Shown here: piece by piece, positions 7,010 through 13,824 of the stretch
Layout: every line of letters starts with the position of its first letter
How positions within the stretch are numbered: position 1 is the first letter of the stretch
From: Bacteroidota bacterium
GTDB lineage: Bacteria > Bacteroidota > Bacteroidia > Cytophagales > Cyclobacteriaceae
Assembly: GCA_023393375.1 (NCBI GenBank)
Contig: JAEWLI010000221.1
Location: 1-13,824 of the forward strand
Direction: 5' to 3'
Length of the DNA: 13,824 nucleotides
Program-made: the position numbers and the translations under genes
The notes under the pieces: generated by a model
Database searches by the model: none
The model's input: the letters and a program-made list of their open reading frames with translations, nothing else
What the model was told of the DNA's origin: nothing

Positions 7010-10000
7010 TTAGAATTTTACATTTAAGCTGACATTATAATTTCTTGTGGTAGGCAAAGCAGAATTTTCATAGCCTGCCCTGTCATCTCCGGAAGATTGC
7101 ATTGCTTCAGGATCCAGTCCGGGTAAATCTTTGTAAAGAATAGCTACATTACGGCAAGAGGCAGTCAGAGTAAGGCCTTTGACAAATTTCATGAAAGGCA
7201 AACTTTGCATTGTATTCGTTAAATTATACGATAAGGAAATATTTCTTAACTTGACAAAATCTGATTTGAATACAAACGGGTCTCCAATTTGAAGATTCCT
7301 GTAATCTGCATAAAATGCCTGTAAGTTGGTAACGGCAGTTGTGTTTGGTTCACCACTTTCATAAACACCAGGAAAAACCAATCCGTTCTCACCTTCTCTG
7401 CGTCCTTCTAATGATAATTTGGAATGTCCTTGTCTCAATAAATTCAAATGAGTGGAGGATAGAACAGTACCCCCAAATTTATAATCGATATGGACACCCA
7501 AACTTAAATTTTTGTAGGTAAAGGTATTTACCCAACCACCTGTGTGTTTGGGGATTGAGCTGCCTACAGGATGAAACCCATTCCCTACTGGCCCTCCAGA
7601 AGTAGCGCGTAATCGACCTTCATCAGTCACGATGATATTGCCATTGTCATCCCTTAAATAAGTTCTTGTGTACAACTGGTTCATTGGTAACCCTTTTGTG
7701 TACCTTAATTCGCCAAGAAATTCATTTCCTGTGCCATTGAAGTATATCCGCAAAAGACTTTCAACCCCCTCGCCCAAATCAAGTACTTCTGTAGTGAGAT
7801 AAGCATTGTTCCAGGATGAAATCCATGTAAAATTATGGTTATCCAAAGGTCTTACTTCAATCATAAATTCCAGGCCACTATTTTTTAGGGATGCAAGGTT
7901 TTGTTTTAAGTTGTTGTAGCCGGAGGTATTGGACAGGGTAATATCAATTATCTGATCTGTAGTTATTTTTTCGAAGGCGCCAACATCGACAAATACTCTG
8001 TTGTTCAACATTCTAAATTCAAGACCAATTTCTTTTTCTGTCACAATAAAAGGCTGCAATAATTGATTGGGTGCTAAATTGCCGCTTACTCCTGTTATAG
8101 TCTGCCCATTGAACTGGTTTGGATTAATAGCATAAGTTAAAAAACCATCATAAGGATTTACCCCATTGGCACTACCTACCCGTGCCCAGGAGGCCCTTAA
8201 CTTACCATAAGATAGCAAGTTATGGTTTGTTAGTAATTCGGAGAAAATAAAACTACCTGAAACTGATGGATAAAACTGGGAATTCATATCCGGATTTAAT
8301 ACTGAAAACCAGTCTTCCCTTCCGGTAAAGTTAAGATATACCATTCCATTATATCCCAATTCAGCCCATCCATATAAAGAATTTACCCTGCTGCGATTAT
8401 AAATATAACCTGCGATAGCTTGGTTTCGCAATGTGCCGTTTGCAAGAGAATATTGGTCAGGAACAACAAAGTTGCTGGCATTTTGCTCATTCCTTTGGAA
8501 CTTAGGTCTGTAGGTGTTCCCTCCAAATCCCAAATCGACAGAAAATTTTCCAAATTCTTTGCTGCTGCCAATCAGAAAGTCTGCATTTATATTAGTTGAT
8601 TTGTCTTGCTGAATATTATAGTTCCCTCTATAAGTACCATCCCCATTGAGTAGTGTTGTAGCACCTTGTCCATTCAGCTGATTCCACTCCATAAAAGCAT
8701 TGCTTAGGTCATAGTTGTACCTGCCTTGTACATAAAGCCAGTCAGTGAATTCATAGCGTAAAGTAGCTGTTCCTAAAAGTCGGTTTCTATTGTCATGAAA
8801 ATATTGATTCTTTTGCAGTTGGTAATATGGATTGTTTATTGTACCCAGAAACCCATTAGTACGTGTCTCTGCGCCAGTTTCAGGATCTATTGCGCTTTCT
8901 CTGAAGGCTTCCAATGGAGTTGAAATTCCCAATCGGGTAAAAAAGTTGATGGCACCATCACCCTGAGTTCCGATTTGAGGAGGATTAATATTTTGTTCAT
9001 CGGCATAGTTGATGTTCATCTGCAACTTAAGTTTTTCAGTTATATCATGATTGATCCCCACATTAAAAATCTTCTTTTTGTACTCATTGGCTGGGACGAT
9101 ACCTTTGGCATCAGCATTTGAAAACGAGACCCTAAAGCTTCCATTCGCACTACCACCAGTAAGCGCAATTGTGTTGGTAAAGTTGGTTCCGTTCTGTAAG
9201 AAATCGAAAAGTCTGTTTGGGTGGGCAGAATAAGGTCGCATCACTCCATCGAAATTGATGGTAGGTTGTCCGTCAAGTCTTTCACCAAATCCAAATTGAC
9301 CGACTGATTGGGCATCCCCCTGTGTTTGGGGTCTTACGCCTCCTGTGCCTATGCCATATTCAGTTTGAAGAATTTCACCCATAAAGTTTAATGGCTCCTG
9401 TGTCGTATAGCTGGAGGTGAATTCAACACCGATTCCTTCATTGTTTTTACCTGATTTGGTTGTAATAATTATTGCTCCGTTTGCAGCTCTGGAGCCATAA
9501 ATAGCAGCAGCTGTTGCACCTTTCAATACCGTCATGCTTTCGATATCATCGGGGTTGATATTCTGTAAGTTATCACCACGGTCACGTTGTGCTACTTGGC
9601 CACCACCATTGGTGCCCCGGGCATCCTGATCCATTGGCAGGCCGTTGATGACGATAAGAGGAGAGTTATTTGCTCCGGCAAATGCAGATTGGCCACGAAG
9701 ACGTATTTGCATACTAGATCCTGCACCTGCCGCAGGAGGGGTAATATTTAACCCAGCAACCTTTCCCACCAGTGATTCCATCATATTGGTAGTCCTGTTG
9801 GTTACCATATCTTCCGCATCTACAGCAGTAGCAGCATAACCTAATTTTTTTGATTCCCTTTTTACACCTAGAGCTGTAACCATTACTTCACCGAGAGAAA
9901 TGATATCAGGGGTCATGGATACATTTACTATGGAACGGCCAGCTACTGGGATCTCCTCTGTTACATATCCAATTGACGAGAAAATAAGGACACTGTTACC

Positions 10001-10255
10001 GTCAATTGCTTGAATGGCGTAGTTGCCATCAATATCTGATGTGGTACCAGATGTAGTGCCTTTGATGATAACATTTACACCGGGCAAGGCCCTTTCGTTT
10101 TCATCAATTACCTTGCCCGTAACTTCAATTGTTTGTTTTGTTTCCGGCGAATTATTCCAGATGGAACTGTTATTCGCATAGAGTTCATTATTTTGTGCAA
10201 CAGCTCCTGCACAAATCAGCAGTATCATGCCGTGAATTAGATAGAGTTGTTTCAT
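7010..10255 (-). CDS. SusC/RagA-family TonB-linked outer-membrane transporter
   Basis: A 1081-residue TonB-dependent importer that forms the outer-membrane channel for the ligand bound by SusD. The signal peptide ends AVA-Q at residues 18-21. A carboxypeptidase-D-regulatory-like beta-sandwich covers about 44-115 (VTGKVIDENERALPGVNV). A TonB-box-like segment EVMVTALG lies at 123-130. The plug covers about 135-270 and contains the family signatures SPLIVINGLP and DIESMTVLKGATAAAIYGS. The remainder is the 22-strand barrel, ending NVSLNVKF with a terminal aromatic as expected for a BAM-inserted barrel. There is no N-terminal secretin/TonB signalling (STN) domain, so it is not expected to signal to an anti-sigma factor. 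ATG at 10255. It is separated from the upstream kinase gene by 251 bp, so it may have its own promoter. Length is normal and no break is seen. Confidence 0.95.
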   Translation of the reverse strand: MKQLYLIHGMILLICAGAVAQNNELYANNSSIWNNSPETKQTIEVTGKVIDENERALPGVNVIIKGTTSGTTSDIDGNYAIQAIDGNSVLIFSSIGYVTEEIPVAGRSIVNVSMTPDIISLGEVMVTALGVKRESKKLGYAATAVDAEDMVTNRTTNMMESLVGKVAGLNITPPAAGAGSSMQIRLRGQSAFAGANNSPLIVINGLPMDQDARGTNGGGQVAQRDRGDNLQNINPDDIESMTVLKGATAAAIYGSRAANGAIIITTKSGKNNEGIGVEFTSSYTTQEPLNFMGEILQTEYGIGTGGVRPQTQGDAQSVGQFGFGERLDGQPTINFDGVMRPYSAHPNRLFDFLQNGTNFTNTIALTGGSANGSFRVSFSNADAKGIVPANEYKKKIFNVGINHDITEKLKLQMNINYADEQNINPPQIGTQGDGAINFFTRLGISTPLEAFRESAIDPETGAETRTNGFLGTINNPYYQLQKNQYFHDNRNRLLGTATLRYEFTDWLYVQGRYNYDLSNAFMEWNQLNGQGATTLLNGDGTYRGNYNIQQDKSTNINADFLIGSSKEFGKFSVDLGFGGNTYRPKFQRNEQNASNFVVPDQYSLANGTLRNQAIAGYIYNRSRVNSLYGWAELGYNGMVYLNFTGREDWFSVLNPDMNSQFYPSVSGSFIFSELLTNHNLLSYGKLRASWARVGSANGVNPYDGFLTYAINPNQFNGQTITGVSGNLAPNQLLQPFIVTEKEIGLEFRMLNNRVFVDVGAFEKITTDQIIDITLSNTSGYNNLKQNLASLKNSGLEFMIEVRPLDNHNFTWISSWNNAYLTTEVLDLGEGVESLLRIYFNGTGNEFLGELRYTKGLPMNQLYTRTYLRDDNGNIIVTDEGRLRATSGGPVGNGFHPVGSSIPKHTGGWVNTFTYKNLSLGVHIDYKFGGTVLSSTHLNLLRQGHSKLSLEGRREGENGLVFPGVYESGEPNTTAVTNLQAFYADYRNLQIGDPFVFKSDFVKLRNISLSYNLTNTMQSLPFMKFVKGLTLTASCRNVAILYKDLPGLDPEAMQSSGDDRAGYENSALPTTRNYNVSLNVKF

Positions 10256-10382
10256 AATTATGGGATTATAGTTTAAAAATTGGATTACGCTCTCGATTAG
10301 CCATCCTTTATTTGAGCCAGTTCAATCCTCCGGCAAACAAAAACAGGCTAAAAAAGTATAAAGATTGTGAATGAAATCATAA

Positions 10383-10398
10383 TATTCTACCAAGAATA
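10383..10398 (-). promoter_or_regulatory. Inverted repeat in the kinase-SusC spacer
   Basis: TATTCT and AGAATA are perfect 6-bp complements with a 4-nt loop, midway in the 251-bp gap. It could be an operator in the SusC promoter region or a weak transcript-end hairpin for the kinase gene. I could not find a convincing -33/-7 promoter pair in this gap. Confidence 0.25.
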
Positions 10399-10506
10399 GC
10401 CGCCGTTGAATTTTATACATATCAATTCTCTGTGGGGATCAGAATATTGCAGGGTAAAAATAATACCTGAGGGATGGCTTGACAGCTAACAAAAAGATAA
10501 ATGAAT

Positions 10507-12027
10507 TTAAAGGTCTTGTTGAAGATTGCTTAAATCTTCAAACTCTTTACCAAATTTTGTGCTTAGGCGTTCGAAAATAGAGAAGTACTTTTGATAGACT
10601 TCATGATTTTGCCTATGAGGTTTATAGGTTGTGGATAAAACTACAGAACGAGCTGCTTCATCCACGTTTTGGTATATTCCCAAATCAGTGCAACTAAGTA
10701 AAAATGCACCTTGTGCGATGCTGTCTGGATTTTTACCAATATTTATTGGTTTATTAAATATATCAGCGAGAATTTGGGTGCAAAATGGTATGGAAGCAAA
10801 ACTGCCATGAGCGGTAAGTGTGTTGATATCCCTGTGTTCCTGAAGGGCTTTTCCAATACTGTAAATTTCATATAGAATTCCTTCGATGGTAGCTCTGACA
10901 AAATGATGCCGTTCGTGGTTGATATTGACGCCAAAATAACTTCCACGTGCATTAGCATTCCAAATGGGAGCTCTTTCCCCTAGCAAATAGGGTAAAAACA
11001 ATAACCCATCTGATCCTGTCGCTACAGTAGAAGCTTCCTGAACAAGGTTTTCCATGACATAATCAATATCAAAAGGGTTTTTGAAATCACCGAACTCTTT
11101 AGCGAACCATTCAAATATCACTCCGCCATTATTTGTAGGCCCTCCAGATACATAGTACTTTTCTGTAAGTAGGTAATTAAACAATCGCTGCTTGTCATCA
11201 TTAAGGGCTTTTTTTCCTACTACTCGGACCGCCCCACTGTCTTCAACTGTAATGATGGCTTTACCTTCTTCCCATATGCCACCTCCCAGGGTGGCCAAAC
11301 AGCCATCACTTGACCCAACTAGTAGTTTAACACCATCTGGCAAACCCAACGACTTTTGGTATTCACTTCTGAGTTTTCCGGGTTTATGAAAAACAGGGAC
11401 GAGTTCCGGCAATTTGTCGGGAGTGACCCCCGCAAAGTAAAGCGCATCGTCGTCCCAATCAATATTATAGATGTTCATTAATCCGGTAGCGGATGCAAGG
11501 CTATAATCAAGAAAGTAGCCTTTGGTTAATTGTTGGATAATGTAACTTTTAATGGATAGAAATTTGTACGTTTTTTTAAATCTTTCCTGATCAAACCTGC
11601 TTAACCAGGCAATTTTGATGAGTGGGGACATAGGATGAATGGGCGTCCCGGTGGCACTATAGATCTTCTTTGATTGTTCTGAATTGATTAATTCACGGGC
11701 CACTTTTTTGCCTCGATTATCTGCCCAGGTGATAGCATTGCCTATGGGTACTCCAAATTTGTCAACCATGAGCACACTGTGCATAGAAGCACTCAGGCAA
11801 ATGGAAATAACTTTATAATGTTTGGGATGGATTTTCTCATTCAGTAAATTTTTCAATACGTACAACATGGTAATGAACATCTGATCAGGATCCTGTTCGC
11901 TGTAATCGGCTTGTACATGAAATGTTGGATAAGATCCTTTTGAAGATGCAATTACATTTCCATCTATATCAAATGCGACAATTCTTACGGCATTAGTGCC
12001 TATCTCAATTGTAATGATACATTCCAT
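10507..12027 (-). CDS. FGGY-family carbohydrate kinase, gluconokinase-like, with unusual ATP loops
   Basis: 506 residues, the standard length for FGGY kinases, cytoplasmic. The gluconokinase branch is suggested by SASMHS (79-84), WADNRG (101-106) and especially TGTPIHPMSPL (126-136). The catalytic aspartate is D241 in GSSDG, and ADIFNKP near 421-427 is the conserved C-terminal helix. The expected reaction is ATP-dependent phosphorylation of gluconate or a related aldonate at O6. Three nucleotide-binding loops deviate: the usual DIGT is EIGT (E8), GTSGAxR is EDSGAVR (262-268), and the GGF of the adenosine motif reads GSF (408-410). Activity or nucleotide specificity may therefore differ. ATG at 12027, 13 bp after the AraC-type regulator, very probably co-transcribed with it. 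Xylulose and glycerol kinases are relatives but fit less well. Confidence 0.85.
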   Translation of the reverse strand: MECIITIEIGTNAVRIVAFDIDGNVIASSKGSYPTFHVQADYSEQDPDQMFITMLYVLKNLLNEKIHPKHYKVISICLSASMHSVLMVDKFGVPIGNAITWADNRGKKVARELINSEQSKKIYSATGTPIHPMSPLIKIAWLSRFDQERFKKTYKFLSIKSYIIQQLTKGYFLDYSLASATGLMNIYNIDWDDDALYFAGVTPDKLPELVPVFHKPGKLRSEYQKSLGLPDGVKLLVGSSDGCLATLGGGIWEEGKAIITVEDSGAVRVVGKKALNDDKQRLFNYLLTEKYYVSGGPTNNGGVIFEWFAKEFGDFKNPFDIDYVMENLVQEASTVATGSDGLLFLPYLLGERAPIWNANARGSYFGVNINHERHHFVRATIEGILYEIYSIGKALQEHRDINTLTAHGSFASIPFCTQILADIFNKPINIGKNPDSIAQGAFLLSCTDLGIYQNVDEAARSVVLSTTYKPHRQNHEVYQKYFSIFERLSTKFGKEFEDLSNLQQDL

Positions 12028-12040
12028 ATCGTTTTTTCTA

Positions 12041-12937
12041 TTATTCCTCGTTTGATAAACTTTTTTTTCTAAATTCTTTCGGGGTATGACCCGTTAACTT
12101 TTTAAAAGTGGTTGAAAAATGCTGGGAAGAATAAAATCCTGTTCCCAACGCGATATCTGTAATAGATACTCTTCCGCTCTTTAATAGTTTTATTGCTTCG
12201 GATATTCTGATGTTGATAAGATAATGCAAAGGTGAAAAACCAGTGTAACTCTTTACTTTTTCAGAGAAAGCTGTCGTACCAAGACCAACCATAGCAGCCA
12301 TTTCTTCCACCGACCATTGATGTTCCAGGTTCTGACGTAATGATTGTTCCAGTTTCATAAAGGTTTGGGGGAAGTCCCTTCGGGAACTGGCTTGTCTGAT
12401 TGCCTGTCTGCTAATGATAATGAGCAATGTATCAATGCAGTGATTAACCCGAGTAATATATCCTATTTCCTGATTCGCAAGCTCGAATCGTATTTCGAAA
12501 AATATTCCGGCAACTTCTTTGACTTTTACGACTGGTAAATTGTTGCACGAAAGAATTTTTCCAATTGCATGTGTTTCACTTTCAGATAAAGCACTCCATT
12601 TCCCAAGGATGAACTTATTGTCAGGTTTCATTTTCTCAACATGAAGATGCAGCCAAAACACAGTACCGATGCCGAAATATCCGTTTGACCCACCGATTTC
12701 CTGCCCGGGTAATACTATGGCAGTATCTCCTGGATAAAGTAACAAATGCTGTTTATTGATGGACCATTCGAATTTGCCGTCTACAACAAAATAAATATTC
12801 AGGCTTTCAGAAACTTTTACAGGAAAGGAGCCAAGGTGAATAGAATTGTTTTTTTTGAGCCCCAACTCTTTTATCTGGGGAAACAACTCCAACTCGTGTG
12901 AAACTCCCTGACTTAATGTAAACTGACTCTGTGGCAC
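12041..12937 (-). CDS. AraC-family transcriptional regulator
   Basis: A 298-residue two-domain regulator. Residues about 35-100 form a cupin-like ligand-sensing domain (LNIYFVVDGKFEWSINK, then LYPGDTAIVLPGQE). Residues about 195-290 hold the two helix-turn-helix units, with the family signature LGTGFYSSQHFSTTFKKLTG near 264-283 and TPKEFR at the end. The sensor should bind a small sugar or sugar acid, and the likely targets are the kinase, SusCD and IlvD/Edd promoters around it. The start is a GTG at 12937. An in-frame stop lies 21 bp upstream and the next ATG is codon 103, so no better start exists. It is the first gene of the minus-strand run and is divergent from the IlvD/Edd gene, a typical arrangement for a local regulator. 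Confidence 0.9.
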   Translation of the reverse strand: MPQSQFTLSQGVSHELELFPQIKELGLKKNNSIHLGSFPVKVSESLNIYFVVDGKFEWSINKQHLLLYPGDTAIVLPGQEIGGSNGYFGIGTVFWLHLHVEKMKPDNKFILGKWSALSESETHAIGKILSCNNLPVVKVKEVAGIFFEIRFELANQEIGYITRVNHCIDTLLIIISRQAIRQASSRRDFPQTFMKLEQSLRQNLEHQWSVEEMAAMVGLGTTAFSEKVKSYTGFSPLHYLINIRISEAIKLLKSGRVSITDIALGTGFYSSQHFSTTFKKLTGHTPKEFRKKSLSNEE

Positions 12938-13174
12938 TTTTTGGGATTTACATTTTTTTTAAATATTAAATGCTGTCTCAGAACCCATTACATAATCTAT
13001 TGATACAATAACTAGTGAAAAAAATTTATAAATCTGGATTGATAAATGTTAACTAAACCTAAATATGGCAACAAACTTGGACTTTAGCAAGCAAGAATGA
13101 AATTAAATATTTATTAAAAATTTAAATATACTGTTTGCAACGCTGATATTTTAATAAAATATGATCGGTTGACT

Positions 13175-13188
13175 ACTAAAAATTTAGT
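13175..13188. promoter_or_regulatory. Palindromic operator candidate ACTAAA-AA-TTTAGT
   Basis: A perfect 6-bp inverted repeat with a 2-bp centre, in the middle of the divergent spacer, about 200 bp from the IlvD/Edd start and 240 bp from the regulator start. A related half-site ACTAAAC occurs near 13052. AraC proteins usually bind direct repeats, so this may belong to another regulator or be chance in AT-rich DNA. Confidence 0.3.
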
Positions 13189-13254
13189 GTTAAACCCCCA
13201 TAACAAGGTATAAAGTTGTTCTTTTAAAAAATGTAACCATTCTCTGTATTCCTA

Positions 13255-13285
13255 CGTGTTAGTTCAGAATGATGTATTATTTTTG
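13255..13285 (+). promoter_or_regulatory. Candidate promoter of the IlvD/Edd gene
   Basis: TATTTTTG at 13278-13285 matches the Bacteroidota -7 consensus TAnnTTTG exactly. At the standard spacing of 19 bp the -33 position reads CGTG (13255-13258), only a partial match to TTTG, as might be expected of an activator-dependent promoter. The leader would be about 85 nt. Confidence 0.35.
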
Positions 13286-13376
13286 GTATCATCATCCAAG
13301 GTTTGATGAATTGGATTGGATATTTTAAATAATCAGACTATATTTAACGCCAAATTTTTTCTCTTAACCAATCTTG

Positions 13377-13824
13377 ATGGAAAATAAGAAAAAGCTGCGC
13401 AGTGCCGAGTGGTTCGGAAAAGATGATAAGATGGGATTTGTTCATCGTAGCTGGCTACGCAACCAGGGACATCCCGATCATATGTTTCGCGATAAGCCGG
13501 TGATAGGGATTTGCAATACATGGTCGGATCTTACACCCTGCAATGGTCATTTGCGGGAATTTGCTGAAATTGTAAAAAGGGGAGTGTATGAAGCGGGTGG
13601 ATTTCCACTTGAATTTCCAGTGATGTCACTCGGTGAAACCATCATGAAACCCACTACTATGCTATGGCGAAACCTAGCCAGTATGGATACAGAAGAAAGT
13701 ATCAGGGCAAATCCGCTTGATGGGGTTGTGTTGCTGACTGGTTGCGATAAAACTACACCCTCCACACTTCTTGGTGCTGCCAGTGTTGATCTACCAACAA
13801 TTGTAGTTCCGGGAGGCCCCATGT
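13377..13824 (+). CDS. IlvD/Edd-family sugar-acid dehydratase (5' part, runs off the window)
   Basis: The first 149 codons are present and the gene continues past the right edge. Fe-S- and Mg-dependent dehydratases of this family convert aldonic acids (arabonate, xylonate, gluconate) to 2-keto-3-deoxy acids in the cytoplasm. Visible cluster cysteines are C55 (in SDLTPCNGH) and C123 (in TGCDKTTP). K125 matches the carbamylated metal-binding lysine and E87 a metal ligand. These sit at a constant offset of 4 from Rhizobium L-arabinonate dehydratase as I remember it (C59, E91, C127, K129). The opening AEWFGKDDKMGFVHRSW is typical of the pentonate/hexonate branch rather than dihydroxyacid dehydratase (IlvD). 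There is no signal peptide. ATG at 13377 fits the homologous N-terminus. It is divergent from the AraC-type regulator, which probably controls it. The third cysteine lies beyond the window. Confidence 0.9.
   Translation, partial: MENKKKLRSAEWFGKDDKMGFVHRSWLRNQGHPDHMFRDKPVIGICNTWSDLTPCNGHLREFAEIVKRGVYEAGGFPLEFPVMSLGETIMKPTTMLWRNLASMDTEESIRANPLDGVVLLTGCDKTTPSTLLGAASVDLPTIVVPGGPM

Larger units (their letters stand above)
12938..13376. other. Divergent regulatory spacer, no gene seen
   Basis: 439 bp of very AT-rich DNA between the AraC-type regulator and the IlvD/Edd gene. No open frame with coding character is visible. It should hold both divergent promoters and operators. Visible elements are a palindrome at 13175-13188, a -7-like box at 13278-13285, and a 5-bp inverted repeat AACAA/TTGTT at 13202-13220. 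Runs of A and T at 13101-13130 would bend or melt easily. Confidence 0.6.

Noticed and set aside
13101..13130. AT-rich near-palindromic run as a replication origin or attachment site
   Set aside because: Low-complexity A/T sequence gives such symmetry by chance; there are no DnaA boxes, integrase gene or repeats to support it.
13333..13822. Minus-strand open frames of 62 and 91 codons at the right edge
   Set aside because: Both are antisense to the IlvD/Edd reading frame, which has intact catalytic motifs.
13377..13824. Dihydroxyacid dehydratase of branched-chain amino acid synthesis (IlvD proper)
   Set aside because: The N-terminal WFGKDDKMGFVHRSW pattern and the sugar-acid context fit the pentonate/hexonate dehydratase branch, and no ilv genes are nearby.

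Overview
The window looks like a Bacteroidota chromosome segment (Cytophagia/Cyclobacteriaceae-like is a guess). The main evidence is a complete SusC/SusD outer-membrane pair, a SusD lipoprotein signal followed by acidic residues, AT-rich spacers, weak Shine-Dalgarno sequences, and promoter-like boxes of the Bacteroidota TTTG / TAnnTTTG type. No rRNA, tRNA, CRISPR array, insertion sequence or phage gene was seen.

Layout. A small membrane protein of the DUF4260 type lies on the plus strand at the left edge (99-494). Eight genes then run on the minus strand. In transcription order from the right they are: AraC-family regulator (12041-12937), FGGY sugar-acid kinase (10507-12027), SusC (7010-10255), SusD (5381-6946), SMP-30/gluconolactonase-type lipoprotein (4217-5290), BASS-family transporter (2967-4076), RraA-like aldolase (1994-2974) and a Tat-exported enolase-superfamily sugar-acid dehydratase (678-1976). 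A 439-bp AT-rich spacer separates the regulator from a divergent plus-strand gene that runs off the right edge, an IlvD/Edd-family sugar-acid dehydratase (13377 onward).

How the genes fit together. The set reads as a sugar-acid or sugar-lactone utilisation locus. SusCD would import the substrate across the outer membrane, the SMP-30 protein would open a lactone, and the enolase-superfamily enzyme would dehydrate the aldonic acid to a 2-keto-3-deoxy acid. The RraA-like protein would cleave that product to pyruvate (or a related keto acid) plus an aldehyde, and the BASS carrier would move an organic anion across the inner membrane. The lactonase, dehydratase and aldolase each carry an export signal (lipoprotein, Tat and Sec respectively). 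The locus therefore suggests a non-phosphorylative sugar-acid pathway running in the periplasm and feeding a keto-acid importer. The kinase and the IlvD/Edd enzyme have no export signal and would handle sugar acids in the cytoplasm, probably under control of the AraC-type regulator. The exact substrate cannot be read from sequence alone.

Non-coding structure. The spacers inside the minus-strand gene run contain inverted repeats. The two strongest (5335-5367 and 4121-4174) pair better in the minus-strand RNA than in the plus strand, as expected for hairpins in the operon mRNA.
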